DNA of 64,000 nt. Origin: Zygnema cylindricum (Eukaryota > Streptophyta > Zygnematophyceae > Zygnematales > Zygnemataceae). Below the pieces are notes generated by a model. It was not told the DNA's origin. It ran no database searches and saw only the letters and a list, made by a program, of their open reading frames with translations. The DNA lies in assembly GCA_037447655.1 (NCBI GenBank), contig JBBHKE010001399.1, positions 62,001-126,000 of the forward strand. The letters are read 5' to 3'. Shown in pieces: positions 1 to 10,760 of this stretch (position 1 is the first letter of the stretch; the number at the start of each line of letters is the position of its first letter). The translations under genes were made by a program, and so were the position numbers.

Positions 1-657
1 AGTGTTGCCGCTATGTCCAGCCTGATAAAGTTCATAAAATAAATCAAACTTCCTACGACCTGTCTATAAGGGATAGACTTCATAAACCCTCTCTCCTCTG
101 GACTCATCTGATCATCTAAGATCATCGCTCCTACTTCTACACTTCGATCACTTACTTTTTTCAAGTCCATGGGAGTGGTACAACTGTTAGCTTTTTCCAT
201 CTGGAATTTCTCAAGCATATTACCTATTGCTTCTTTCTGAGTAAGTTTGATAATCCTTTTCCCCCTATCTCTCTCCATTTAGATCCCCAAAATGTATTTT
301 GCCACACCTAAATCCTTCATATCAAATCTGTTTCTAAGATCTTTCTTTAACTTATTGATCTTTTCCAAAGATTTACTAAAACAAACAGATCATCCACATA
401 AATTGCAATAAAAATGACACCATTCTCATCTTCAAACATATAGATAGAATGGTCAGAGCTGATTTGGATATATCCTAGACCAGTGAGAAACTCATCTAGA
501 TTCTTATTCCACTGTCGGGGAGCCTGCTTCAGTCCATATAAGGACTTTATGAGCCTGCAGACTTTGTTTCTTCTCCTTCCTCCACAAATCCCTTTGGTTG
601 CCTCATGAAAATTTCTTCCTCTAACTCACCATCAAGAAAGGCAGTCTTAATATCCAT
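1..657 (-). pseudogene. A1 reverse transcriptase core, frameshifted
   Basis: Minus-strand translation gives MDIKTAFLDGELEEEIFMRQP, then LYGLKQAPRQWN, then AIYVDDL (the YVDD catalytic motif lies at about 387-402), all hallmarks of the Ty1/copia reverse transcriptase that copies element RNA into cDNA. A one-base loss near 563 breaks the frame between the GFVEEGEE and SLYGLKQ blocks, and a second frameshift follows the YVDD motif near 375. The window edge cuts the domain before RNase H. The catalytic Asp pair is intact, but the protein cannot be made as one chain. Confidence 0.9.
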
Positions 658-1263
658 CTAGTGTATATGTATATCAATGTCTTCCGTTGGTACCAGACTG
701 AGGAGAATCCTTACTGATTGGAACCGAACAATTGGAGCAAAAGTCTCCTCATAGTCAATCCCCTCCATTTGGGTGAACCCCTTTGCTACCAATCGAGCCT
801 TATATCTTTCAATGGTATTATCTGGGTTCAGTTTTAGTTTAAACACCCATTTACATCCAATCGGTTTTCTGTCCAAAGGATAGTTCGCTAGTTCCCAAGT
901 ATTTGCTTCCATGGTGGAGGTCATCTCATCATTTATGGCTCTAATCCATCTATCTTTCTTCGGATTGTTTATTGCCTCCAATTATGATTGAGGCTCATCT
1001 GGGTGAGATAGCTTAGTTACCTTGTGAGCCGCATGCTTTTCCTGAATCCTTTTGCTGCTCCTTCTCCCTCCCTCAAACTCTGAAGCTGGGATGGAGGGAA
1101 GTCTTGGATTTCTCCTTCCTGTCTCATTGGCTCCCCTATCCATGGAAGCTAGTTCCGGTTCCTCCTCATTTGTCCGCTCGAAATCTATAGGAATATGTGA
1201 GGTTTCCGCTGGATCTCCTATATCTTGGATCTCCCCTGAATATGCAATCCATGTTTCACTCAT
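658..1263 (-). pseudogene. A1 integrase-RT linker and RT fingers
   Basis: One minus-strand frame with a single in-frame TAA at 982-984, where sister copies have a Tyr codon (QTY), so it is a point nonsense mutation. The upstream part is the acidic linker typical of copia pol, ending in the conserved block PSIPASEFEGGRRSSKR. The downstream part is the start of the reverse transcriptase domain: ANTWELANYP, GCKWVFKLKLNPDN, RYKARLVAKGFTQ and GIDYEETFAPIV. A frameshift at about 1260-1263 separates it from the integrase frame. Confidence 0.88.
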
Positions 1264-2204
1264 GTCCCTTTCGAAAAGATTGAGTCCTCCACACCTTTGG
1301 ACTCAAATCCGATTCTTATCTTCTTCGTATATTTAAAGGGGTCAAATGAATTCCCTTCAGCCATGACAACTAGGTGTTTGACCAGAATGATATCTTTCTT
1401 TGCTAAGTCATAGACTCTATATCTCTTGACATCCTCATCATATCCTTCAAAGTATCCAGGTTTTCCTTTAACATCTTGTTTCCAGTTTTTCCTATCTGTG
1501 TGAAGATTGTAAACTTGGCTACCTAATACATTAAGGTGTGAGATATCTGGTTTCATTCCAACCCATCTCTCATAAGGTGTCATTCCCTTTACAGCTGAGG
1601 TAAGGACTCTATTCGTAATGTAGTTGGCACAGTTCATGGCCTATGCCCAAAATCTTTTTCTTATTTTCTTGTCGTCCAACATACTGCATGTAATATCTCC
1701 TAGTGTTCGGTTCAACCTCTCAGCCACCCCATTTTGTTTCGGGTTATATGGTACGGTTTTCAGGTGCTGCAATCCCTCATCTCTCAAGTATTCCTCAAAC
1801 AGATTAGAGGTTTTTCCCCCCCCATTATCACTCGTTATTCTCTTAATGGGGGTTTTATGCAACTTCTCACTCCTGGCTTTATATTCTTTGAAGTTAGTTG
1901 ATGTTTCAGACTTTGTTTTTAGGAAGTAGACTCTAGAGTATCTAGACCAATCATCCGTTATTGTCAACATAAACCTCTTTTCTTCAACTGAAGGTACTTT
2001 TGCAGGTCCCCAAATATCTGTGTGGACCAGATCTAGTACTTTCTCACCTCTATATGTGGCGACTTTGGGAAAGGGAAGTCTGTGAGCCTTACCTTGAGCA
2101 CGACCACTACAATCATCCGTCATTTCATTCTCCCCAAACTGAATGCCTTCCACTACATCAAGTTTCTTCATTTCCCTCAACCTATGAAAATACACATGCC
2201 CCAA
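1260..2204 (-). pseudogene. A1 integrase (zinc domain to C-terminal part)
   Basis: Two consecutive parts of one frame separated by a TAG at about 1638-1640, where sister elements have Glu in FWAEAMNCAN. The stretch shows a CSGCAQGKAHRLPFPK zinc-domain end, VHTDIWGPAKVPS with the first catalytic Asp, TSDNGG with the second Asp, and NGVAERLNRT with the catalytic Glu: the D,D(35)E retroviral integrase set. It continues through PYERWVGMKPDISHL and GYDEDVKRYRVYDL. The tRNA-primed cDNA would be inserted by this enzyme; this copy is inactive because of the stop. Confidence 0.9.
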
Positions 2205-2210
2205 TCGCTT

Positions 2211-2640
2211 ATGTCAAATTATCAACATAGGAACACCAACGTAGTAAGCATTCTTCTTTCCATTACTCAGGTTAAGCCTAAACATTCTTTGGTTACCCTT
2301 ATCTGCCATGAAGTAAACGTCATCCCCATACTTAGCTGTAAAGAATCCCTTTCTGTTGAAGGTATCAAACTCTTTGTCATCTAACACAGACGTAAAGACA
2401 AGTTTTTTACTCAGCTGAGGAATGTAGAGTACATCTGAGAAGGTGAGTATGGAAGTCTTTCCCTCCACTAAGACTCTCAGATCTACCGATCCCACTAGAT
2501 CTGTTGCAACCACTCTCCTATCCCCATACTCTATCTCTACAGTAGGGATTTTTCTTAGCTCTTTAAAGAGATGCTTATCACGACACATATGCAGGGATGC
2601 ACCTGAGTTTATAATCCATCCTTCTTGTGGAGCTTCCCGA
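2211..2640 (-). pseudogene. A1 aspartic protease with mutated catalytic Asp
   Basis: The minus strand encodes WIINSGASLHMCRDKHLF followed by VEIEYGDRRVVATDLVGSVDL, the protease that processes Gag-Pol. In copia proteases the active site is DSGA, as in A3 and A8; here it reads NSGA, so the catalytic Asp is lost. A further stop (TGA for Trp in the MWHKR motif, near 2214) separates it from the integrase zinc domain, and a TAG replaces Gln in the RRQKCA block just upstream, near 2660. Confidence 0.85.
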
Positions 2641-2660
2641 ATTGCTCCGAGAGCACACTT

Positions 2661-3077
2661 CTATTTCCGAGGGATCTCATTCTTCTCCATACTCTCGTCA
2701 AGAAGGAGCTCCCCATCCTCTTCCTCAGATGACTCGTCCTCGGTTTCTCCTTTCACTTTTGTGACCACAAGTGCCTTCTTCTTCCCTCCGGAAGAGCCCC
2801 CTCCACAGTTCTCTTGGAGGCAGAGCTTCGACAGCTTGACACAATCTGCTATGAAGTGTCCCGGCTTTTTGCAAAAATGACAAAGACCCTTTGGAGGCCT
2901 CGGTGCTCTAGACTGATCTCTTTCCCCTTTGTACGGTTTCTTCGGGTCCTTCCCCCATCGGTCCCCTCCTGTAGCTAGAGCTTGAATGCTCTTTCCTCCT
3001 CTCCTAATCTTCGTTGTGTTTTCCTGCACAAGTATCATCCGAACCACTGTATTCCACTTCCATGAACTATCAGTCGC
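2661..3077 (-). pseudogene. A1 gag C-terminal part with zinc knuckle
   Basis: The frame carries one CCHC zinc knuckle, CHFCKKPGHFIADC (C-X2-C-X4-H-X4-C), the nucleocapsid RNA-binding motif of copia gag. It is preceded by a basic stretch and followed by an acidic tail (EDESSEEEDGELLLDESME). Homology to A3 gag is lost upstream of about 3077, so roughly the first 230 residues found in A3 are missing. Confidence 0.87.
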
Positions 3078-3602
3078 TAAAACAACATATTATATAAAAA
3101 TTTAAAATATTAAATATAAAAAATACTATATGTCGTGATAATTTATGTTGGTCTCGGTACGATATATCGAGGATTTTGCTCGATCGATATTTAATATATC
3201 GAATATCGAGATTATTGTGATATGAATTTACTCGATACCCAAAGTTATTACGGTTTTGAAGTTACAAAATGTAGCTCCGTAACCGAAAGTAAAAACGTAT
3301 TCATTTGACTTTTCATTGGTCCTATGCAACACCTTAGAAACCACTCAGTGGAAGTAGTGTGGATTGTTGTAAAAATGATTATATAATTTGGCGTAAAGGC
3401 GACATTCCATGAAGAATTCAGATTTTGAAAACCTGTCGAACATGGAACTTGAAACTTGACTTTTTTGGAAAGTACAGTATCCGCGGATTTCACAGAGAAG
3501 AAAAATAATAAAATATAATATCGAAGAGATGATCGCACGTGAGCCAATCACTCGAACCCAACAAAAATAACTAATTTGTTTAGGGTACGTTTCAACCTAC
3601 AT

Positions 3603-3634
3603 TACTGTATTGTACTTTACAGTACAATACAGTA
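3603..3634. repeat. Perfect 14-bp inverted repeat (hairpin)
   Basis: TACTGTATTGTACT is followed by a 4-nt loop and its exact reverse complement. It sits directly beside the left arm of the longer inverted repeat at 3634/4174. Confidence 0.85.
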
Positions 3635-4174
3635 CACCGCAAATCGTTATTAGTGTCAAAGTTTAAATAGTGTTGAAGAAAATTTACCGTAATTGATGCT
3701 AATTAAGAATTTGAAATTTTCAAAAAAAAGGTGTATTCTAATTTCGGCGTTTATACTAATTTGGGAACAACACAAATGGAATATTCGTCGTACGATTATA
3801 TACATTAATAAATGTATCCGTACAAAATATTAGAAATCGTACGCTGTCGCGAATCTAAAATATCCGTACATGCTATACTAATTTAAGTGATAGATTAATC
3901 CCGTTTTTTTTAACGCACATTCCCATGCGTGCGCGTCTGATTTAATTCATTTTTTGTAAATTTTCACTTGAAAAGGTACAGTTATGTACGGTATGACATC
4001 GATCGTAGGCCACACTATTTATATTTTAGTTTACTTCCGGGCTTCACTTTATTTTGTACGATACCTTAATTAACGTCAAGGAAAAATTAAAATCATTAAT
4101 CCTATTTGAAAAAAAAAATCAAAATTTTAAGAACGCAAATTAGTGACTTTGACACTAATAACGATCCGCGGTGT
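3634..4174. repeat. Inverted-repeat-bounded segment, possible non-autonomous DNA element
   Basis: The 29-bp arm at 3634-3662 (starting ACACCGC, ending GTCAAAGT) recurs in reverse complement at 4146-4174 with two mismatches. The 541-bp segment between holds no coding sequence. A terminal-inverted-repeat element or remnant would look like this, but I could not define a target-site duplication or transposase, so the class is open. Confidence 0.45.
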
Positions 4175-5025
4175 AGTACAGTGCCGTTTTAAATAGTGTG
4201 GTGTACGGTCGGTGTTTGACCGTGCAAATTGTACTTTATTAAGTAAAAAAAAAAATAATGATTTAATAAAGGCCATAATCATGTAACTGCGTTTTATTAA
4301 ACCACGTAGTGCAAACGTCATAGTGATGATAAACTGTACGTTTTGCCAAATTTTGTACGAACAACTAATTTACAGTAGAGATATTCAGCGCGTCAAATTA
4401 GAATACTTAAATAAATTAGAGTGAATTCCTTTTTGAAAAAATTTTATCACACAAATAAGAGTTCACAACTCTAATTATTTTTTTCTCTATTCCTAATCTA
4501 ATTTTTTCTTTACTCTAAAGGTGAAGTTCCATCAGACGTTACTGTAATCGTACGGCCAACTATACAAACCGGGTTGATAGAGTCGATGTTCCATCACGTA
4601 GAGTTTGTAAACCAAGTGTTCTAAATTGACTAGCGCCACGCCAGCTACGATCCGATATTGAATATCTTTTAGATTTTTAGCACTCACAGACATAATTTCA
4701 AATCTTCACTTGTGTACCTTGTACCTGCGTACGAAGTAATCATATGACATAACTTTTATACTTTTTGCAGGCGCCAGTCTGTACGGAAAATCATTTTTTA
4801 GGGTTTTTATTTTCGAACATAACGAAAGTCCTTTGAGAGAAATAGTGTGACGAACAAAAGTTAACGAAAATAGCGTGACGAAGAATGTTACGAAATTTCG
4901 TTTTTATTTTCGGTTGTATGCTGGAAAGCGCTTGTCATGAGCAAATCTTCAGATTTTTCATTAGTTTAACATCATGACATGTAGCTAAATCGTCCAACGT
5001 GTCACTATTTTTTTTTTTGTATCCG

Positions 5026-5066
5026 CCAACCCACCTCCTCGAGGTGACCTCCTCGAGGTGGGTTGG
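5026..5066. repeat. GC-rich palindrome
   Basis: CCAACCCACCTC near 5026 pairs with GAGGTGGGTTGG ending at 5066, and the centre contains two copies of CCTCCTCGAGGT-like sequence. The result is a strong hairpin in otherwise AT-rich DNA. Function unknown. Confidence 0.75.
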
Positions 5067-5374
5067 CAGTTACAAAGAAAAATGAAGCGAACGCCTCGTA
5101 GATGAACTTCCGACATTCAGTATTACCTCCCAGACCTTCAAAGAGCATTGGCAAGATTCTTTTTAATGTTTTTTTTCAAATAAAAACAAATAAGCGGTAC
5201 GGTTTGGTACCTTGACTAGCCTTTCTATTATAAAGTTGATTTGTAACTACCTTGTCTATTCTATAGCCGATGTTATTTTCACCCTCTCCCTACCTCCCTC
5301 AATTTCTATTCCTCCCTCTGTGATGAATCTTAGTATCCACCTTGTGAATACCTACGGTATTCCTATCGTAATAT

Positions 5375-5379
5375 TATAA
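5375..5379. repeat. Target-site duplication of A2, left copy (TATAA)
   Basis: TATAA directly precedes the end of the A2 3' LTR. The same five bases follow the other LTR at 12512-12516, which fixes both ends of the insertion. Confidence 0.85.
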
Positions 5380-6281
5380 TGAAATTCTGTGGTCTCCATT
5401 AACCCACAGAATGAACAGCCTATGTAAAGCCTCTAGGATAATATTTGACCCTTTCACTTTCCCACTGAATAAGTGCCGCCCAGGCACACAAATATTCTGA
5501 CAACTCTCACCTTTGTGAGGAGAATACTCCCCTGAGTCAAACGCAAAAAGAATCACCGAATTTGCTCCCCTGAGCAGGAAGCTATGGCTAGCCAAAGATG
5601 GCCTATAAATACAAAAGGTCACATGGAGAGAGGCGCCTCAAACACGCTAAGTCTCTTAACTCCTACTCACAACTACTTACTACTCTACTTTCGGCCAATC
5701 AAAAGAGTGTATAGAACAAGAAGGTAAAGTGGCCGATTGTACTTCATGTACGGCCATTGTACAACATGGCCTTCTGGTTGACACTTATCAACATGGGAGT
5801 CATCGTTCCTCCTCCCATCGTTTACGGTGTCCAATGATGTGGCGCCACGTGGAATAGCGTGCCGCTATGTTCAAAAGCCGCCAAATATTCATTCGGGTTT
5901 GGCGAGGGCGACGACGTCGTCCGATCATGTATTTTACATGGCTAGATTCGCGTTCGCGAGCGCTGTTTGACTATAGATGCCGTTTCGTCAATTTTGGTCT
6001 GTTTTAATGAAATTGACGTTTTGCGGAACACTTTATACACATAACAAATTGAATTCGTGTATCGTTTCGTATACGCCATAATGGTTAAGGCATACGTCTA
6101 TGCCGTACTTCGTAGACCTAGGTTTAAATCTGGTTTTGGGCAACATTTTGGCAATCTATTAATCTGTCTGCCTGTCTACTTGTTTCTTTCTAACTATGGC
6201 GGCAACCATGGTGACTCTCTCTCTCTCTCTTCACTCTAGAGTCTAAATTAAGAAGTGAATTTTAATTACTTCTTTTCAACA
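5380..6281 (-). repeat. A2 3' LTR
   Basis: On the minus strand it starts TGTTGAAAAG just after the polypurine tract and ends GAATTTCA next to TATAA. It matches the A2 5' LTR along its length, including a (CT)n run near 6218-6233. Its last 20 nt start with ATG and read M-E-T-T-E-F, the LTR-borne gag start seen in this group. Confidence 0.9.
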
Positions 6282-6291
6282 CTCCCCTTAA
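6282..6291 (-). other. A2 polypurine tract
   Basis: On the minus strand AAGGGGAG immediately precedes the LTR start TGTTG. This is the plus-strand primer site in copia replication. Equivalent AAGGGGA(A/G) tracts precede the LTRs of A7, A8 and A9. Confidence 0.8.
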
Positions 6292-7000
6292 TTCTTAGTC
6301 AACTTTTAATTTAAGTCCACAATTTTCTCTGCAAAATTTTAACTTAGGAGAAGGTACCGGTTTTGTCATCATGTCTGCAATCATCTCTTTGTCACTTTTA
6401 TGAACCAGTTTAATTATTTTATTTTCAACCTTCTTTTTGACAAAGCTTAGTCTTATATCCATATGTTTAGCTTTGAAATGGTGTTTTTGATTAGCTACGA
6501 TAGAGATAGCAACTTGATTATCACAAAAGACATTATGAGTCTCAGATTTCATGAACCCAAGTTTTTCGAGTAGAGATTTTACCCACATTAATAATTTAGC
6601 GGCAGCACATGAAGCCATGTATTGAGCCTCCATAGTGGACTGAGCAACTACTTTCTGCTGTTTGCTACTCCAACAACATGCACCAGATCCAATTTGCTCA
6701 ACATATCCAGTTGTACATTGTCTCAAAGGCACATCCCCATAATTGGCATCACTCCTAGTGGTGATGTGAGTGTGCTCCCCTCCCAAATGCAACCATAATT
6801 CCCTTGTTCCCACCAAATATCTCATCACTCTTTTGGCTGCTTCCCAGTCTCTTTTCCTAGGTTCATTTAGACTTCTACTGAGAACGCCTACAGCCGCAGC
6901 TATGTCTGGACGTTAAAATTCATAAAGTAAATTAAACTGCCTACAATTTGCCTATAAGGAATTCCTTCCATAAATCTTTTTTCTTCCTCATCCATCTTAT
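6292..7000 (-). pseudogene. A2 RNase H and end of reverse transcriptase
   Basis: The 177-residue frame at 6295-6828 reads RYLVGTRELWLHLGGE, then SDANYGD (first catalytic Asp), GACCWSSKQQKVVAQST, EAQYMA (Glu), FCDNQVAISI (Asp) and KHMDIRLSFVKKKVE. These are the copia RNase H signatures; the enzyme degrades the RNA strand of the hybrid. Upstream, the thumb (YFMNF-like block) is interrupted at 7000 by the solo LTR D1 and resumes at 8249. Confidence 0.9.
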
Positions 7001-8248
7001 TGTTGTTTTTGAAATGTTTGTTTCGTGCGTACGACACACTTTGTGCGCACGCGACCTTTCGTGCGTAATTTATTAACTGAATTTAATGTGGTTGTACGAA
7101 TGGATTTTCGGGTTGGGGGAGAAGTGAAATTAATTGAAGTTCGACGTACCAAATAATAATTTGAGTGGCACGTAATTTATGGATGCGTTGAAGAAATGGA
7201 CGGCGGATCGCGAAGCGAACCGACTTAGATATTCGAAGAGGTTGAAATGGTACGTCGCACGTACGAAACATAATGCGACGATGGCATTTATGGAAAAAGA
7301 CGCGACGGTACAAAGAATCTTATTTGACAGGTGTACTTTATATTTGGCAGTATTTATGGCGAAGTAAGTAATTGCGGTACGGACAAATTTGGATGGTTTG
7401 ACGTCGTTTTTGTCAAGTGGACCACGTGGCGTGACATCAAGGGTGAAGAATAAAAGCTACGGACGGCGGACAAAGGCAGTCGTAATTTTTCATGGAGTGG
7501 GGACGCGAAATCGCGTCAAATCACAAGATGTACATTTTGGACGTCCCGGATTGCTTGACGAAATTCGAGGAGTTTCATTGAGTGACTCAGCATACGATTT
7601 TGTGAGATTGTGTGTACTTGTAAATATTTTTAACAACAGTGGTTTGTCTTTTTATGTGTAAATTAATAGTGTAGATTTATTTATTTTGACATACCTTGAA
7701 TTATTCGGGTATACTCACATTAATTTAAGTAGATGGTAGATTACGTACGGCTGGAATGCCTCCGTACATTTAGTAGTGAACATGAGTATAAAATTGTAGG
7801 ACTTAGTTTATTTTAGTATCACAGTTAAGTTTATCAAAGCCATGGCAGACTGTTTTTCTGCAATTTTGACCTGATGGTGTGATCACCCTGATTGATATTT
7901 TTTTATGAAACTTTGTAGAGATAGTCTTTGACCTACAAAATATATGTGTATATATTTTCATTATATTTTGTCAATTCTGTAGATTTCTGTGGGAAGTCTA
8001 CTTGGTTAGTTTGAGAAATTGTCAGTTGTTTTTGGGAAACTCTGGAGCTTATATCTTTTAGATTCCTTGGTGGATTTGGCTGTAACTTTTGGAGTTTGCA
8101 GTGTCTATGGTATAATGCATATTTCCGCAGTTTGAGGTGATTTTGTTTACTTTGGAGTAATCTGTGCTGTCTGAAACACAACAGTTTTGGGGTAGTCTGT
8201 GGGTGTCTTCCGTGAGTAATCCATGGCTGAAATAGGATATGGACGACA
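7001..8248 (+). mobile_element. D1: group D solo LTR inserted in A2
   Basis: A 1,248-bp unit starting TGTTGTTTTTG and ending GGACGACA, flanked by CTTAT at 6996-7000 and 8249-8253, a perfect 5-bp target-site duplication. The second half matches D2 (58862-60054) closely, for example around the shared word TTTGACCTGATGGTGTGATC. It separates two parts of one reverse transcriptase, so it came in after A2. No internal region, PBS or polypurine tract remains, which is what LTR-LTR recombination leaves. Short open frames within it are not conserved genes. Confidence 0.9.
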
Positions 8249-9160
8249 CTTATCATTCAAAATCAACATCCCTCCCTCTTCACTCCCCTCCGATACTTTC
8301 TTTAGATCCATGGGAGTGGTACACCCATTTGCTTTCTCCATCTGAAACTTCTCTAACATATTACCGATAGAATATTTCTGAGTGAGTCTTATAATTTTAT
8401 TCCCTCTATCCCTCTCCATTTGAATCCCCAAAATATATTTTGCTTCGCCGAGATCTTTCATGTCAAACCGACTTCTCAGATCTTGTTTGAGTTTGTTAAT
8501 TTTATCTAAGGACTTGCTTAAGACTAACATATCATCAACATAAATAGCAATTAATATCACTCCATTTTCATCCTCAAATATATATATGGAGTGATCTGAA
8601 CTTAGTCTATTGTATCCCAAACCTGTCAGAAATTCGTCCAATTTTATGTTCCATTGCCGCGGGGCTTGCTTAAGGCCATAAAGTAATTTTATCAGTTTGC
8701 ACACCTTGCTTTCTTCTCCACTTTCCACGAATCCTTCCGGTTGCCTCATGTAGATTTCTTCTTCCAACTCTCTTTGTAAGAAGGCGGTCTTAATATCCAT
8801 CTGGTGTATTTCCATATCCTCTGCTGCGGCTAAACTTAAGAGGATTGTGACAAAAGGGAATATGACTACGGGTGCAAAGGTTTCTTCATAGTTTATTCAT
8901 TTTTTCTGAGTATAACCTTTAGCAACCAGCCTAGCCTTATATCTTTAAATGGTATTATCTGGGTTTAGTTTAAGCTTAAAACCCACTTACATCCAATCGG
9001 TTTTTCTGTCCGGTGGAAAATTTACCAACTCCCATGTATTGGATTCCATGATAGAGGCCATTTCTTCATTGATGGCAATGATCCACTAGCTGATTTCTGG
9101 GGTATTTATGGCCTTTAACTATGTCTGAGGTTCTTCTAGGTGAGACATGTTTGTGAGTTT
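8249..9160 (-). pseudogene. A2 reverse transcriptase
   Basis: The minus-strand frame up to 8815 shows MDIKTAFLQRELEEEIYMRQP, LYGLKQAPRQWN, SSDHSIYIFEDE, AIYVDDMLVLSKS (intact YVDD), RFDMKDLGEAKYILGIQMERD and CTTPMDLKKVSEGSEE. Upstream, 8816-9160 encodes the fingers (NPDNTI, TFAPVV-like) in broken frames, with a stop for Gly near 8895. Frame breaks and the D1 insertion make it inactive. Confidence 0.9.
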
Positions 9161-9165
9161 ATTAT

Positions 9166-9861
9166 TTACATGTCTTTTTTGAAGCCGTTTACTACTTTTT
9201 TTTCCTCCTTCAAAATTTGACGCCGGTATGTAAGGCATCCTCGGGTTTCGTTTAGGAAGATTTTCATCTCCCCTATCTTTTCTAATTTTGGTGTTTGATC
9301 AAGTTCCTCGTCGATTTCCACTTCGTATTGTGGTGTTACCTCGGATGTTGTCTTTTCGTCCTTCTCTTTTGGCACATCCGCAAATTTTTCCTTCTCCCCG
9401 TCTTCCTTCTCTTCATTTCCCAAGTCAAAGTCAGAATACTGACTCGATTCAAATCTAAATTTGACTTCTTTGTTATATTTGAATGGATCAATAGACTTTA
9501 CTTCATTCATCACCACTATGTGTTTTACCAAAATGATATCTCTCTTTTTCAAGTCATACACTCGATATCCTTTTGTGCTCTCATCATATCCTACAAGATA
9601 TCTTGGTTTCCCTCTTCCCTCTAACTTCCATTTAGTCTTATAGGAATCCAAACTGTAGACTTGACTTCCGAACACTCTCAAACTAGACAAATCTGGTTTT
9701 CTTCCCGTCCATCTTTCATACGGAGTTTCCTCCTTATTTGCCGAAGTTAGCACTCTATATTTGATGAAGTTAGCATAGTTCATAGACTCAGCCCAAAACT
9801 GCAATCTTATTCTTTTATCAGTTAGCATACTTTTGGGCATATCTCCTAAAGTTCCATTCAC
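9166..9861 (-). pseudogene. A2 integrase C-terminal half and linker
   Basis: A 231-codon open frame beginning in the N-G-T-L motif after the catalytic Glu region, then FWAESMNYANFIKYRVL, TPYERWTGRKPDLSSLRVFG, GYDESTKGYRVYDLKKRDI and FKYNKEV, followed by an acidic Lys/Glu-rich linker that drifts into a non-homologous frame before the reverse transcriptase. It is one of the longer undamaged stretches of A2 but lacks the catalytic N-terminal part. Confidence 0.86.
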
Positions 9862-10428
9862 TCTTTTTGCTACTCCATTCTGTTCAGGAATATAAGGAAC
9901 AGTTTTCTCATGATGGATTCCTTCTTCTTTAAGAAATTATTCAAATTCCTTTGAGGTGTATTTTTTCCCATTATCACTTATTATCTCTTTTATTGAGGTT
10001 TCATGTAATTTTTCACTCCATATTTTGTATTCTTTAAAACATCTTAGTACCACTGACCTATATCTACGAAATTATACCTTAGTGTATCTAGACCAATCAT
10101 CTAATATGGTTAACATCCATCTTTTCCCCTCATGTGAAGCATACCTAGTTGGTCCCCAAACATCAGTGTGAACTAGATCTAATACTTTCTCTCTCCTAAA
10201 TGTGGATGCCTTTGGAAATGAAAGTCTATGAATCTTCCCTTGGGCACATCCACTACAATCATCTGAGGTCTCATCATCTCCAAACTCAATTCCATCCACT
10301 ATTCCCTTTTTCTTCATTTTCTTTAATCTATCTAGATTCACATGCCCCAACCTCTTGTGCCAAAGCATCATATCACTTCCACACAAGTAGAGAACACCCT
10401 TTTTATTGCAAAGTACAATTCTGAACAT
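9862..10428 (-). pseudogene. A2 integrase zinc domain and catalytic core
   Basis: The frame 10072-10428 reads MLWHKRLGHVNLDRLKKM, CSGCAQGKIHRLSFPK (the HHCC zinc-binding set) and VHTDVWGPTRYAS with the first catalytic Asp. It is broken near 10072. The next block (TSVKEI.SDNGK.Y, then EFxxFLKEE, NGVAKRVNGT) continues in other frames to 9862. Confidence 0.87.
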
Positions 10429-10760
10429 TCCTTGACTACCTTTTCCAGCTATGAAATAAGCCTCATTATCTAAGCTAGCTGTGAAGATTCCTTTCTTAGT
10501 TTCGGTTTCGAACTCTTTTTCATCTAGAACAGTTGTAGAGACTCGATTCTTGCTAAGCTGTGGAATGTAAAGAACATCTGAGAGTGTTAAAATTGAAGCC
10601 TTTCCATCAACTAGAACCTTTTAAATCAACCAATCGAACAAGACTTGTGGTTTCTACTTTACCATCTCCATACTTTATCTCAACTGTTGGGAATATCTTA
10701 ATTTAGTAAACCACCTCTTATCCTTGCACATATGCATTGAGGCCCCTAAGTTTATGATCC
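10429..10760 (-). pseudogene. A2 aspartic protease, active site mutated
   Basis: The block DRWIINLGASMHMCKDKRWF lies at about 10705-10775 on the minus strand. The catalytic DSGA of related copies reads NLGA here, losing both Asp and Ser. Downstream, EIKYGDGKVETTSLVRL-like sequence and a frame break near 10620 follow. Non-functional. Confidence 0.8.

Larger units (their letters stand above)
1..3077 (-). mobile_element. A1: group A copia retrotransposon, truncated at both ends
   Basis: Read on the minus strand this stretch encodes, in copia order, a gag zinc knuckle, protease, integrase and reverse transcriptase. It is cut by the window edge inside the reverse transcriptase, so the RNase H domain and 3' LTR are not visible. 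On the other side homology to sister copies A3 and A8 stops inside gag near 3077, so the gag N-terminus, PBS and 5' LTR are missing and AT-rich non-element DNA follows. Frameshifts and at least four nonsense codons make it a dead copy. No target-site duplication can be checked. Confidence 0.93.
3078..5374. other. AT-rich spacer without recognisable genes
   Basis: About 2.3 kb between A1 and A2. Open frames here are short (under 100 codons), lack recognisable motifs and contain AT-rich filler, so I do not call genes. The stretch holds a perfect 14-bp hairpin, a pair of inverted repeats and a GC-rich palindrome, listed separately. It may be decayed non-LTR or DNA-transposon material or simple intergenic DNA. 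Confidence 0.6.

Noticed and set aside
6057-6239. Similar ~60-codon plus-strand frames at 6057-6239 and 12285-12476 (both beginning MYRFV)
   Set aside because: Their similarity follows from being in the two LTRs of A2, antisense to the element; no other group A LTR keeps the frame.
7179-7661. Plus-strand frames that might be a small host gene between parts of A2
   Set aside because: They lie inside solo LTR D1, bounded by an exact target-site duplication, and are not conserved in D2.
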